Source of the DNA: Oscillospiraceae bacterium
GTDB lineage: Bacteria > Bacillota_A > Clostridia > Oscillospirales > Ruminococcaceae
Direction of reading: 5' to 3'
Assembly: GCA_017829075.1 (NCBI GenBank)
Contig: JAGAJA010000093.1
Span: forward strand, 1 to 26,153
Length of the DNA: 26,153 nt
Part shown: piece by piece, positions 1 through 7,374 of the stretch
Numbering within the stretch: position 1 is the first letter of the stretch
Layout: each line of letters begins with the position of its first letter
Notes under the pieces: generated by a model
Databases searched by the model: none
What the model was told of the DNA's origin: nothing
What the model saw: the letters and a program-made list of their open reading frames with translations, nothing else
Program-made: the position numbers and the translations under genes

Positions 1-171
1 CCCTAAAGGGACTTTCTCGCCGAACATCCGCCCTGCGCGCACGGTTTGGCGGCATTGCCGCCAAACCGCACACTTGTGCGGATAGAAGTGTTTTTTGCCC
101 CGGCAGAGCTGGGGCAAAAAACGGATTTCAAAAGCCCGCTTCGCGGGCAAAACTGATTTTTTCGACAAGCT
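1..171. repeat. Dispersed palindromic repeat, copy A (left-truncated)
   Basis: Positions 1-171 match 10908-11079 almost base for base, apart from a swapped internal hairpin and a few substitutions. Hairpins visible here are a 12-bp perfect stem (42-53 with 57-68), the outer CCGCMC/GTGCGG arms around it, a T6GCCCC/GGGGCA6 stem near 98-128, and GCCCGC-TTC-GCGGGC near 134-148. The right terminal motif TTTTTCGAC is present; the matching left end lies outside the window. No coding sequence is supported. Confidence 0.85.
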
Positions 172-173
172 GA

Positions 174-198
174 AGCCGGCGCTTTTTGTGCGCCGGCT
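174..198. terminator. GC-rich hairpin downstream of the hsp20 pair
   Basis: AGCCGGCGC (174-182) and GCGCCGGCT (190-198) form a perfect 9-bp stem around a 7-base loop, 34 bases past the stop of the downstream hsp20 gene. There is no good T tract on the minus strand, so it may be a 3' stabilising hairpin or a weak terminator rather than a classical intrinsic terminator. Confidence 0.4.
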
Positions 199-231
199 TT
201 GTATATTAACGGAGCTAATTCAACTGATGAA

Positions 232-642
232 TTATCCGATCGTGATATATTTGTTCTGCTTCTCAGGAAGGGCATTCTTCTTCGGAACAGTAAGCTTTAA
301 TGTGCCGTTCTCAAACTTAGCTGTGATATCCTGCTCGGTCACTGCGTCGCCTACATAGAAGCTTCTGCTGAAGCTGCCGGAATAACGCTCGCGGCAGAGA
401 TATCTGCCTTTCTCGTCCTTTTCGTCCTTTGAGCCATTGCTTTCCGCGCTGATCTTCAGATAGCCGTCATTAAGCTCCGCCTTGATGTTTTCCTTCTTGA
501 TTCCGGGCAGGTCGATCGTAAGCTCATAGCTTGTTTCAAACTCCCTGATATCGGTTTTCATCATGTTGGACTCGGTTCTGGTAACGAACGGTGTTCCAAA
601 GAAATCGTCAAATACGCTGTTTCTGATGCTGGGCATTAACAT
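232..642 (-). CDS. Hsp20/alpha-crystallin small heat shock protein, second copy
   Basis: This 136-aa protein has the small heat-shock layout: a short N-terminal arm (IRNSVFDDFF), an alpha-crystallin domain over about residues 28-125 with ELTIDLPGIKKENIKAEL at its front and GTLKLTVPKK near its end, then a short C-terminal tail. Such proteins are cytoplasmic ATP-independent holdases that bind unfolding proteins. It lies 60 bases downstream of a close paralogue (703-1113, about 82% identical by eye), has its own GAGAGGAG ribosome binding site, and shows no promoter in the gap, so it is probably co-transcribed from the CIRCE promoter. The tail lacks an obvious IxI motif, although KYITIG could play that part. 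Identification is strong; clients are unknown. Confidence 0.93.
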   Translation of the reverse strand: MLMPSIRNSVFDDFFGTPFVTRTESNMMKTDIREFETSYELTIDLPGIKKENIKAELNDGYLKISAESNGSKDEKDEKGRYLCRERYSGSFSRSFYVGDAVTEQDITAKFENGTLKLTVPKKNALPEKQNKYITIG

Positions 643-702
643 AGGTCATTTCTCCTCTCAAATGTTTGTTTTTTGAATGTATGTGAACGGTGTGAACCGG
701 AA

Positions 703-1113
703 TTATCCGATCGCTATATACTTGTTCTGCTTCTCAGGGATTGCTTCTTTCTTCGGAACGGTGATCTTCAGAGTACCGTCCTCGAACTTCGCTGTGATAT
801 CCTGCTCGGTCACTGCGTCGCCTACATAGAAGCTTCTGCTGAAACTGCCGGAGTAACGCTCGCGGCAGATATACTTGCCGTTCTCGTCCTTTTCGTCATT
901 TGAACTGCTGCTCTCGGCACTGATCGTCAGATACCCGTCATTCAGCTCCGCCTTGATGTCTTCTTTATTGACTCCCGGCAGGTCGATCGTAAGCTCACAA
1001 CTGTTATCAAGCTCCTTGATATCTGTTTTCATCATGCTTGACGCTGTTCTCGTCATGAACGGTGTTTCAAAGAAATCGTCAAATACGCTGTTTCTGATGC
1101 TAGGCATTAACAT
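703..1113 (-). CDS. Hsp20/alpha-crystallin small heat shock protein, first copy
   Basis: A 136-aa small heat-shock chaperone nearly identical in layout to its neighbour: the N-terminal arm VFDDFFETPF, the alpha-crystallin domain (ELTIDLPGVNKEDIKAEL to GTLKITVPKK) and the tail KYIAIG. The ATG at 1111-1113 has AAAGGAG nine bases upstream. It is the promoter-proximal gene of the pair; the promoter and CIRCE lie about 110-160 bases upstream. Differences from the downstream copy cluster in the N-terminal third and the charged linker near residues 67-80. The segment coding for the middle of the domain is identical in DNA over about 50 bases, which suggests recent duplication or gene conversion. Confidence 0.94.
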   Translation of the reverse strand: MLMPSIRNSVFDDFFETPFMTRTASSMMKTDIKELDNSCELTIDLPGVNKEDIKAELNDGYLTISAESSSSNDEKDENGKYICRERYSGSFSRSFYVGDAVTEQDITAKFEDGTLKITVPKKEAIPEKQNKYIAIG

Positions 1114-1228
1114 AAGTCATTACTCCTTTCGCAAGCTTTTTGGGGTTTGCTGTATATATTTTGTTCTTATTTTTGAATTCCGGGGGTAGGTTTCTCTTTT
1201 GATCCCCTATCTCTTTCGTTCTGATTGT

Positions 1229-1257
1229 ATTATAGCACAACTTTTTAGCACTGTCAA
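1229..1257 (-). promoter_or_regulatory. Sigma-A promoter of the hsp20 pair
   Basis: On the minus strand, TTGACA (1257-1252) and TATAAT (1234-1229) are both perfect consensus boxes separated by 17 bases. The -35 box lies inside the CIRCE palindrome, so a bound repressor would directly block polymerase. The predicted 5' leader is about 110 bases. Confidence 0.9.
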
Positions 1258-1271
1258 CGGTAGAGTGCTAA
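1245..1271. promoter_or_regulatory. CIRCE operator (HrcA site)
   Basis: TTAGCACTG-N9-GAGTGCTAA matches the CIRCE consensus TTAGCACTC-N9-GAGTGCTAA with one mismatch in the left arm. CIRCE is bound by the HrcA repressor, whose activity depends on GroEL. The site overlaps the -35 box of the minus-strand hsp20 promoter. hrcA itself is not in the window. Confidence 0.92.
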
Positions 1272-1411
1272 CTTTCCAAAAAACGTCACAAATATCACAT
1301 ATTTATCATATTCGAGTTTTGCTCCGAGAAATCATTTCCTAGATAAACCGCATTGTTGTGCAGTTTAGCAGTGTTTTGCTCAAATAATAAAAAACCGCAT
1401 TTATTTATCTA

Positions 1412-1440
1412 TTGACAAAATCTGCTTTGAGTGATATAAT
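1412..1440 (+). promoter_or_regulatory. Promoter of the tetR operon
   Basis: TTGACA (1412-1417) and TATAAT (1435-1440), both perfect consensus with a 17-bp spacer, lie 46 bases upstream of the chosen tetR start. Tandem palindromes begin immediately after the -10 box. Confidence 0.92.
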
Positions 1441-1468
1441 GTAACAAACGTTATGCAACGCAAGTTGC
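1441..1468. promoter_or_regulatory. Tandem palindromic operator, probable TetR autoregulation site
   Basis: Two abutting palindromes of the form GYAAC-N4-GTTRY: GTAAC-AAAC-GTTAT (1441-1454) and GCAAC-GCAA-GTTGC (1455-1468). They cover the predicted transcription start. A related single site (GTAAC-GTAT-GTTGC, 7177-7190) sits just downstream of the -10 box of the serine hydrolase operon. Their position and dyad symmetry fit a TetR-family operator; assigning them to the adjacent regulator is inference. Confidence 0.7.
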
Positions 1469-1485
1469 CACAAAGGAGAATAACT

Positions 1486-2133
1486 ATGCCGCCAAAAGCA
1501 CGATATACCCGTGATGAAATTATAGAAATAGCGCTGGAGCTGGTTTCTGCAAAAGGAACAGAGGCGCTTAACGCGCGTAATCTTGCAGCAGCCCTCGGCA
1601 CCTCTACCCGACCTGTTTTTACAGCCTTCAAGAATATGAACGAACTAACCACAGAAGTAAAAGCAGCGGCAATGAGGAAGTTCGACAGTTATGCTGAAAA
1701 GGATAAAAAAGACTCCCCTGCCTTCAAAAACGTGGGAATGCAGATGATACTTTTCGCCGCAGAGCAGCCAAAGCTGTTCCAGATGCTGTTCATGAGCGAG
1801 AATAAGGAGTTAATGAGCTTCAACGACCTTTTCGACCACCTGGGAAACACCAGTTCATTATGTACTGAATACATACAGCGCGACTACGGTCTTGACAGCA
1901 GAGAGGCAATGCTGCTGTTCAGAAGTATGTGGCTGTATACCTTCAGCATAGGCGGACTTATCGCAAGAGGCGTCTGCCGTTATAATAAGGAAGAGGTTTC
2001 CGAAATGCTCTCCATTGAGTTCAGGGCGGTCATCGGGCTTATCCTGTCCGGAAAGGCATTTGACAAGCCGGAGGAATTCCAGAAGAATACTACTCCGGAG
2101 GAATTTCAGAAACAATTTAAATTAAAGGAGTAA
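1486..2133 (+). CDS. TetR/AcrR family transcriptional regulator
   Basis: This 215-aa regulator has the TetR N-terminal DNA-binding domain: RYTRDEIIEIALELV (helix 1), then a helix-turn-helix at about residues 28-50 (ALNARNLAAALGTSTRPVFTAF). The all-helical C-terminal half is the ligand and dimer domain. The start at 1486 was chosen because AAAGGAG lies seven bases upstream; an in-frame ATG at 1453 lies inside the operator palindromes and has no ribosome binding site. The gene heads an operon: its stop is one base from the next ATG, whose ribosome binding site lies within its last codons. The tandem palindromes over the promoter point to self-repression. The ligand is unknown, although the flavin oxidoreductase next door suggests an electrophilic or redox-active compound. 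Confidence 0.9.
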   Translation: MPPKARYTRDEIIEIALELVSAKGTEALNARNLAAALGTSTRPVFTAFKNMNELTTEVKAAAMRKFDSYAEKDKKDSPAFKNVGMQMILFAAEQPKLFQMLFMSENKELMSFNDLFDHLGNTSSLCTEYIQRDYGLDSREAMLLFRSMWLYTFSIGGLIARGVCRYNKEEVSEMLSIEFRAVIGLILSGKAFDKPEEFQKNTTPEEFQKQFKLKE

Positions 2134-2134
2134 T

Positions 2135-2704
2135 ATGAACATACTTATTTTAATGGGAAGTCCCCGTCTTAACGGGAATACCGCCGAGCTGTGCAAGCCC
2201 TTTATGGAACAGCTCAGGATACGGGGCACAGAGGTGAAATACATTCCCCTCGACAACAAGCAGATAAACCCCTGCCGCGCCTGCTACGCCTGTCAGAATG
2301 TTCAGGGCGAGTACGGCTGCGTACAGCAGGACGATATGCAGGAGATAGTTCAGGATATTATCAGCGCGGACTGCATCGTGCTTGCTACACCGATTTATTC
2401 ATGGTACTGCACCGCAAAAATGAAAGCGCTTCTTGACCGCCATTACGGTCTGAACAAGTACTATGGCAGCGCGGAAGGCTCGCTGTGGGCGGGAAAAAAG
2501 GTCGGAATTATCGCGACTCACGGCTATGAGGGGGATTATGCAACAGAGCCTTTTGAAACAGGAATAAAGCGTCTTTGCAAGCACTCAGGGCTTGATTATG
2601 TCGGAATGTACTCCGTTCAGGACGAGGACGATCTTGCTTCATTCCAGACCGAAAGCGCAGTCGCCGGCGCAAAGGCTTTCGCCGACAAACTGCTCGGAAC
2701 ATAA
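2135..2704 (+). CDS. Flavodoxin-fold NAD(P)H-dependent oxidoreductase
   Basis: A 189-aa protein of the NADPH-dependent FMN reductase/iron-sulfur flavoprotein group. It opens with the strand-loop GSPRLNGNTAEL (residues 8-19), which binds the FMN phosphate, and continues with CRACYACQ (near 48-55) and the flavin-contacting TPIYSWYCTAKMKALLDR (near 85-102). The two close cysteines resemble those of iron-sulfur flavoproteins, but only part of that motif is evident, so cluster binding is uncertain. It is translationally coupled to the TetR gene (one-base gap). TetR plus flavin oxidoreductase pairs often handle quinones, nitro-compounds or other electrophiles; the actual substrate is not shown by the sequence. 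Confidence 0.88.
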   Translation: MNILILMGSPRLNGNTAELCKPFMEQLRIRGTEVKYIPLDNKQINPCRACYACQNVQGEYGCVQQDDMQEIVQDIISADCIVLATPIYSWYCTAKMKALLDRHYGLNKYYGSAEGSLWAGKKVGIIATHGYEGDYATEPFETGIKRLCKHSGLDYVGMYSVQDEDDLASFQTESAVAGAKAFADKLLGT

Positions 2705-2743
2705 ATACATAAATAAAAAGTGGATTCAGGGAGGTAAATACAT

Positions 2744-4234
2744 ATGGAACTGCTCAAGGAAAACGAGCGCAGCGCAGCAAAGGCTGCGGCAAATGTAATG
2801 AGGATCACTGCGGCGGTGTTCGTACTGGTTCTGGTGCTGGATATTGTCGGGATATTCACGGTGGAACTTGGAACTATGATCTCGGCTTTTATAATCGGCT
2901 CCGTGCTGCTATTTGTGCCGACATTCATAGTTAATTTGGCTAAAGCAGAGGGGAGCTGGGTAAAGTACATTATCGTGCTGTGCTCTGTGATATTTACGGT
3001 CATTCTGACAGTGACCCTGTCGTACCACGCAGTACTGCTTTATGTCTACCCTATCGCGATAGCAAGCCTGTTCTTTTCAAGCAAACTGAACAACTTTGCG
3101 ACTATCATTACCATTATCGGAGTATCTGCGGGGCAGTTTTTAAGCTTTCAGCTTGATCTTGTTTCCGACCATAACTTAAGCGACGTAAAAAAAGTAGTGC
3201 TTTTCGGCATTATTCCGAGAGCGCTCATACTTATCTGTATCTCCGCGATATTCACCATGCTCTGCAAGCGAACCACCAAAATGCTCGGCAATCTTATGGG
3301 CGCAGAGCAGCAAAAGCTGATGCAGGAGAAATCTCTTGAAATGTCCCGCAAGCTTCTGAATACAGTCGAGGAGCTTGACAAGATCGCCCTTGCTTCCACA
3401 GAAGCAAACCGCAGCATCTCCGAGGAGTCCTCAAATGTAATGCGGGACAGCGATGACAACTTTGAGCATATAAAGTCCGTTGAGGACAATATGAACGAGA
3501 TATCGGACAGCCTGAAAAAGCTTTCTGACATGAGCCATGAAATTGCAGACCTCACCAGCAGAGCGGACGAAATAACCGCAGACAACAACCAGAAGATAGT
3601 CCTTGCTTCACAGAGCATGGACGAGATATGCCGGGGCAGCGAAGAGAGCCGCGAGATCATTTCACGGCTGTCTGAGCAGTCAAAGCAGATCGTTGACATC
3701 GCAAAGGTGATAACCGGTATCTCAACCCAGACGAATATTCTAGCAATAAACGCTTCTATCGAAGCCTCCCGCGCCGGAGAAGCTGGAAAGGGCTTCTCAG
3801 TTGTCGCAAGCGAGATAAAGTCACTGTCCGAGAAAACCAAGACCGCCGCTGCCGAGATCAGCGTGATAATCGGAGAAGTCACCGAGAACATTTCCGGAAC
3901 TGTTTCAGCCATGGAAAAGAATTCCGAGCTTACACGGCAGGGTCTGGACAGCATGAACGAAATGAAGCGGTCGGCGGAACACCTCAGCCAGTCTAATAAT
4001 GAGATCTCCCGCAATATCTCCGAAATGAACAATGTTATCGGAAGTGTTACTGAGTACGGCGGGAAAGTTTCCGATAAGCTGGTCAGCGTAAGCCGGAACA
4101 TTGAAAACAACTGCGGAGCGGTACAGCACGTTGCCGCCGCAATTGAGGAAAACAGCGCAGGAACTGAAAACCTCGGCTTCATGGTCAAGGATATCAAGAA
4201 TATGGCTGCGGAGCTTGAAAGGCTCACACAGTAA
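2744..4234 (+). CDS. Transmembrane methyl-accepting chemotaxis-like protein without HAMP
   Basis: This 496-aa protein begins with about six hydrophobic segments (near residues 20-40, 43-65, 74-93, 95-111, 118-136 and 151-173). A long coiled-coil signalling domain follows (about 185-496). The conserved hairpin tip of chemoreceptors is visible at 340-358 ([19 protein letters not shown]), preceded by [12 protein letters not shown]. There is no large extracytoplasmic sensor domain and no clear HAMP linker, so any stimulus is probably sensed within the membrane or cytoplasm. GGGAGG seven to eight bases before the ATG sets the start. It follows the flavin oxidoreductase by 39 bases and is likely the last gene of the tetR operon. 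No che or flagellar genes are in the window. Confidence 0.9.
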   Translation: MELLKENERSAAKAAANVMRITAAVFVLVLVLDIVGIFTVELGTMISAFIIGSVLLFVPTFIVNLAKAEGSWVKYIIVLCSVIFTVILTVTLSYHAVLLYVYPIAIASLFFSSKLNNFATIITIIGVSAGQFLSFQLDLVSDHNLSDVKKVVLFGIIPRALILICISAIFTMLCKRTTKMLGNLMGAEQQKLMQEKSLEMSRKLLNTVEELDKIALASTEANRSISEESSNVMRDSDDNFEHIKSVEDNMNEISDSLKKLSDMSHEIADLTSRADEITADNNQKIVLASQSMDEICRGSEESREIISRLSEQSKQIVDIAKVITGISTQTNILAINASIEASRAGEAGKGFSVVASEIKSLSEKTKTAAAEISVIIGEVTENISGTVSAMEKNSELTRQGLDSMNEMKRSAEHLSQSNNEISRNISEMNNVIGSVTEYGGKVSDKLVSVSRNIENNCGAVQHVAAAIEENSAGTENLGFMVKDIKNMAAELERLTQ

Positions 4235-4236
4235 CA

Positions 4237-4270
4237 AAAACCACCCGGTTCAATTCCGGGTGGTTTTCTT
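4237..4270. terminator. Bidirectional intrinsic terminator
   Basis: AAAACCACCCGG (4237-4248) pairs perfectly with CCGGGTGGTTTT (4256-4267) around a 7-base loop. It provides a T tract on both strands and sits between convergent genes: three bases after the chemoreceptor stop and 12 bases past the stop of the minus-strand 62-aa gene. Confidence 0.93.
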
Positions 4271-4281
4271 ATATGTCAGGG

Positions 4282-4470
4282 TCATATTTTTTCGATCTCG
4301 TCCTCGGTGCAATAGATAACTACTGACATTCCGATGAAATCAACGTCCTCGTCCTCCTCAGGGTCGCTCTCTATCACATATACCCTGCTGCCGCCTGCGC
4401 TGTTTATGTCTGTTATAGTCCCGACAACTCCGGTCGCCTTGATCTTTACAGTATCGTCAATTCTGAACAA
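4282..4470 (-). CDS. Small acidic protein, possible KOW/SH3-like fold (62 aa)
   Basis: A 62-aa acidic protein. The N-terminal part DTVKIKATGVVGTITDI looks like a KOW/SH3-type beta-barrel strand-turn-strand, followed by the acidic stretch DPEEDEDVDF. It likely starts at TTG (4470-4468): GGAGG lies eight bases upstream, while the nearer ATG in another frame runs into a stop after six codons. It sits 14 bases after the ThuA-like gene stop and ends at the bidirectional terminator, so it is the last gene of the minus-strand operon. Small proteins of this type can bind nucleic acid or be ribosome-associated, but no function can be assigned. Confidence 0.7.
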   Translation of the reverse strand: MFRIDDTVKIKATGVVGTITDINSAGGSRVYVIESDPEEDEDVDFIGMSVVIYCTEDEIEKI

Positions 4471-4484
4471 TTTTCATGCCTCCA

Positions 4485-5201
4485 TTATTTCCGCTCCAGC
4501 GGTTCTGGATTTTCACACTGGATAAGCGACGCATTTCCGGCGGGCTTTGCCCAGTGGACTGCATTTCGTATGATCCTGAGTACATTCTCATTCCGGAATA
4601 TTGGGTATTCCTCGTGTCCCGGCTGGAAATAGAATATTTTTCCGGCACCCCGGCGGTAGGTTATTCCGCTGCGGAACACCTCTCCTCCGGCAAACCAGCC
4701 CATAAATACCACCTCGTCCGGAGTTGGAATATCAAACGGCTCGCCGTACATTTCCTCCTCCGCCAGCTCGAAATGCTCCGGAATTCCCTGCGCAATCGGG
4801 TGCGACGGAATGACCGTCCACACGCGCTCCCTGTCCCCGTGCCGCCATTTCAGATTGCAGGAGGTTCCTGTCAGCCGTTTGAAAACCTTGCTGTGGTGCG
4901 CGGAATGCAATGCAATAAGCCCCATGCCAGCGTTTACCCTGCTGCACACTCTCTCCACAGCTTCATCGGAAACCTCTCCGTGAGCCATGTGTCCCCACCA
5001 GATAAGCACGTCTGTATTGTCCAGCTTTTCGGAGGAAAGTCCCTGCTCCGGGTCGTCAAGGCTTGAAACAGTCACGTTCAATTCCTCGTCAGATGAGAGA
5101 TATTCCCCTATCGCCGAGTGAATTCCCTTGGGGTATATTTTCGCCACCTCCGGCTGGGATTTCTCATGCCGGAATTCATTCCATACCAGTACGTTTATCA
5201 T
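4485..5201 (-). CDS. ThuA-like domain protein
   Basis: A 238-aa protein of the ThuA family, which has a class I glutamine-amidotransferase-like fold without the usual catalytic cysteine. Family features are VLVWNEF at the N-terminus, [14 protein letters not shown] (about 64-77), [19 protein letters not shown] (94-112), SHPIAQGIP, and a late [18 protein letters not shown]. ThuA in rhizobia works with a sugar dehydrogenase in catabolism of trehalose and similar disaccharides through keto-sugars; that is known for the family, not shown here. Its ATG overlaps the TGA of the upstream sugar isomerase-like gene (ATGA, 5198-5201), so the two are translationally coupled and probably act on one sugar-derived substrate. 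Confidence 0.88.
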   Translation of the reverse strand: MINVLVWNEFRHEKSQPEVAKIYPKGIHSAIGEYLSSDEELNVTVSSLDDPEQGLSSEKLDNTDVLIWWGHMAHGEVSDEAVERVCSRVNAGMGLIALHSAHHSKVFKRLTGTSCNLKWRHGDRERVWTVIPSHPIAQGIPEHFELAEEEMYGEPFDIPTPDEVVFMGWFAGGEVFRSGITYRRGAGKIFYFQPGHEEYPIFRNENVLRIIRNAVHWAKPAGNASLIQCENPEPLERK

Positions 5202-6040
5202 GATTTACACACCTCGTTCAGCCACTTTTTCACATTCTCCGCAGATTTTCTCATGTACAGGGTCTGGTCAACTGCCCCGAAATGCTCCACCGAGAAATCT
5301 CCGGTATAGCCGTCGGCGATCAGCCGTTTTACCAGAGCCTCAACTCCGATATAGCCGCTGCCTGCCTCGCAGGGGTACATCTCCGCTCCGGACAGGTCGT
5401 TCTTTACATTGCTTCGGTCAGAATTACAACGGGAACTATCGCGGCTCCTGTCTTTCAGATGAACATGGGCTATATACGGCTTGAGCCGCTCGTATGCCTG
5501 CGCTGCGTCCTCCAGCATATACGCGAAATTTCCGGTGTCAAACGTGAAGCGAAGCCCTTCTGTCCCCTTCATGAGCCGCTCCAGCAGAGAAATATTGCAG
5601 CAAGGGGAATTGCAGTCGTCAAAGTCCTCCACCGTAACTGTTATCCCATAGTTTCGGGCATGGGCGCACATCACCGAAAGCTGCTCACAGGTGCGTTCGA
5701 TTACTTCCTCACGGTCATCATCGGGGTGAATAAATCCCGGAACAGCCAGCACCTTTTTCGCTCCGAAATAAGCCGCAGTTTCCAGATGTGTAAGCATTTT
5801 TTCAAGAGAAACCTCGGCGCTTTCGTGTGGAAAATCATAAAATGCGTACACGGAAGCCGTATTCATTCCGCAGCTATCAAAAAGCGCTCTCGTATTCTCA
5901 CGGTCGGATAACCGCCACAAGTCGCACTCCAGCCCGGAATACCCCATACCCTGCGCTTCAAGCAGCATTATTTCCGTGGTGATATCCCGCTGGGTGCAGG
6001 CTTCATAGATATGCTCAAGAAAAATATTGAGTTGGTTCAT
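5198..6040 (-). CDS. Sugar phosphate isomerase/epimerase-like TIM-barrel protein
   Basis: This 280-aa protein belongs to the xylose-isomerase-like/AP-endonuclease-2 TIM-barrel superfamily. The four expected metal ligands are visible at the ends of barrel strands: E138 (TVEDF), D168 (TFDTGNF), H194 (HVHLKD) and E252 (SVEHFG). These enzymes isomerise or epimerise sugars, or act as lyases on keto-sugars, using a divalent metal. It lies 28 bases after the serine hydrolase stop with AAAGGA before its ATG, and overlaps the ThuA-like gene by four bases. A stretch around residues 198-220 rich in Ser, Arg and Asn is probably a surface loop. The substrate cannot be read from the sequence. Confidence 0.88.
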   Translation of the reverse strand: MNQLNIFLEHIYEACTQRDITTEIMLLEAQGMGYSGLECDLWRLSDRENTRALFDSCGMNTASVYAFYDFPHESAEVSLEKMLTHLETAAYFGAKKVLAVPGFIHPDDDREEVIERTCEQLSVMCAHARNYGITVTVEDFDDCNSPCCNISLLERLMKGTEGLRFTFDTGNFAYMLEDAAQAYERLKPYIAHVHLKDRSRDSSRCNSDRSNVKNDLSGAEMYPCEAGSGYIGVEALVKRLIADGYTGDFSVEHFGAVDQTLYMRKSAENVKKWLNEVCKS

Positions 6041-6068
6041 ATTTTGTCCTTTTCAGAGTTTTTTTCGG

Positions 6069-7154
6069 TCATTCACCGGTTATCTCACGCATCAGCTTTG
6101 CACCCATGACCGTTGCGGGTATGCGATAATCCGGCGGAAGATTGCTGAGTATTACCACCGCACAGTCTTTTTCCGGTGAAAACGCTGCATAGCTGTTGTA
6201 ATGTCCGGTGCCGCCGTTGTGCCAGATTATCCCGTTTTCACGGTCAATGATCCATGCCATGCCTATCTCGTCCATATTTATTCCCATAGATTTATAGCTG
6301 TCAGATGCTGCGTCAATGCTGCGCAGGCTTTCCTGACACTCTGTAAATTCTCCTCCGTCAAGCTGAAGCCACATATATAAAAGCATATCCTCAATATCAG
6401 AGGTGATCGCTCCAGCAGACATATATGTATCTCCGGGCGTCCAGTCCCAGTAATTATCAAGGTCGCCGCTCCCGTCTGAAATGTGGGAATTATCAAGACC
6501 AAGCTCATCAAGATAGCTGTTCATCAGCGTTGTGAATTCCGTCTGATAAACCTTTTCAAGCATAAGTCCCAGAGCCGCATAGCCGAAATTGGAGTAATCA
6601 AAGCCATGTTCAGTATCCGAAATGTCGGTTTTTGCCAGACGATCAAGGATCATACTGTCGCCGATACCGCAGAAGCTGTTCCTGCCGCTGAAAAAGTTAC
6701 CGATCATCGGGGATTCCAGATAATATGAGCTGTAACCGGAGGTGTGGGTCAGAATTGAGCGGATATCCGGATAATGCGCCTTTTCCGTAAGCTCAAGATA
6801 CTCGTCTATCCCAGCGTCAAGGGATATTCTCCCCTCCCTGACTGCGCGGTTGACAAGCGCGGCGGTAAAGGTCTTGGTGAGCGAACCTATCTCGTAGGTA
6901 TGAAGCTCCTTGGGGAGTATTTCTCCGTTCTCGCCGTATACTGTCCATGACGCCTCGCCTTGTTTTATCGTTCCCACCGTGATAACCGCATCGCGATTTC
7001 CGGAGGTGGTATATTCTAGGCATTCACGGAAACTCATTCCGGGGATCTTGCTCATCTGATAATTACCGTATATCGCAAAACCGCCCACTGCCAGCGCCGC
7101 TGCTGACAATATCGCCGCTGCGGCGATCAGTACTTTTTTCTTCTTTATTTTCAT
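6069..7154 (-). CDS. Membrane-anchored class C beta-lactamase-like serine hydrolase
   Basis: A 361-aa protein with a lysine-rich start and a hydrophobic segment at about residues 8-30, i.e. an uncleaved signal anchor or signal peptide, so the catalytic domain lies outside the membrane. Catalytic motifs of the class C beta-lactamase/DD-peptidase superfamily are present: SLTK (91-94, nucleophile S91), YSN (187-189) and HNGGTG (312-317) in place of KTG. HTSGYSSYY (137-145) is also typical. Members include esterases, D-aminopeptidases and peptidoglycan hydrolases; true beta-lactamase activity is less likely with HNGG. First gene of a four-gene operon; GGGAG precedes the ATG by seven bases. Its promoter carries the palindrome shared with the tetR promoter. 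Confidence 0.9.
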   Translation of the reverse strand: MKIKKKKVLIAAAAILSAAALAVGGFAIYGNYQMSKIPGMSFRECLEYTTSGNRDAVITVGTIKQGEASWTVYGENGEILPKELHTYEIGSLTKTFTAALVNRAVREGRISLDAGIDEYLELTEKAHYPDIRSILTHTSGYSSYYLESPMIGNFFSGRNSFCGIGDSMILDRLAKTDISDTEHGFDYSNFGYAALGLMLEKVYQTEFTTLMNSYLDELGLDNSHISDGSGDLDNYWDWTPGDTYMSAGAITSDIEDMLLYMWLQLDGGEFTECQESLRSIDAASDSYKSMGINMDEIGMAWIIDRENGIIWHNGGTGHYNSYAAFSPEKDCAVVILSNLPPDYRIPATVMGAKLMREITGE

Positions 7155-7176
7155 ATGTATTCTCCCTTACCGTTGT

Positions 7177-7190
7177 GTAACGTATGTTGC
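7177..7190. promoter_or_regulatory. Palindrome matching the tetR operator
   Basis: GTAAC-GTAT-GTTGC fits the GYAAC-N4-GTTRY dyad seen twice at the tetR promoter. It lies 12 bases downstream of the minus-strand -10 box. Sixteen of 20 bases around it match the tetR site when the strands are aligned. A shared regulator is inferred. Confidence 0.6.
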
Positions 7191-7202
7191 ATATCCTTTG
7201 TT

Positions 7203-7231
7203 ATTATAATACATATTCAGGATTTTGTCAA
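7203..7231 (-). promoter_or_regulatory. Promoter of the serine hydrolase-ThuA operon
   Basis: On the minus strand, TTGACA (7231-7226) and TATAAT (7208-7203) are perfect consensus boxes with a 17-bp spacer, 49 bases upstream of the serine hydrolase ATG. Confidence 0.9.
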
Positions 7232-7283
7232 TCATACTGTAATTCTTTTATTGAAACCAGAACACATCGGCATTAGGAATAGC

Positions 7284-7336
7284 GGCAAAAACGACCCATA
7301 CCGGAATAATCATTTCTTCTTACGGTATGGGACGTT
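7284..7336 (-). terminator. Intrinsic terminator after the nitroreductase gene
   Basis: AACGACCCATACCG (7290-7303) pairs with CGGTATGGGACGTT (7323-7336) with one internal mismatch. On the minus strand the stem is followed by TTTTTG. It sits 39 bases past the nitroreductase stop and separates that operon from the serine hydrolase promoter. The 19-base loop is long for a terminator. Confidence 0.65.
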
Positions 7337-7374
7337 GATTATTTACTTCGATATTGCTGCGGAAAGGCAGAGTA

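Larger units (their letters stand above)
1114..1411. other. Intergenic region between hsp20 and tetR
   Basis: This divergent spacer holds the hsp20 5' leader, its promoter and CIRCE at 1229-1271, and then AT-rich sequence with no convincing ORF, RNA gene or terminator before the tetR promoter. Confidence 0.7.

Noticed and set aside
3..275. Minus-strand 90-codon frame across the left repeat
   Set aside because: It runs through palindromes of the dispersed repeat and into the 3' end of hsp20; the second repeat copy does not preserve a matching frame.
1335..1365. Short hairpin AAACCGCA/TGCAGTTT upstream of tetR
   Set aside because: The stem is short with an internal mismatch, has no T tract, and lies upstream of the tetR promoter; no role can be supported.
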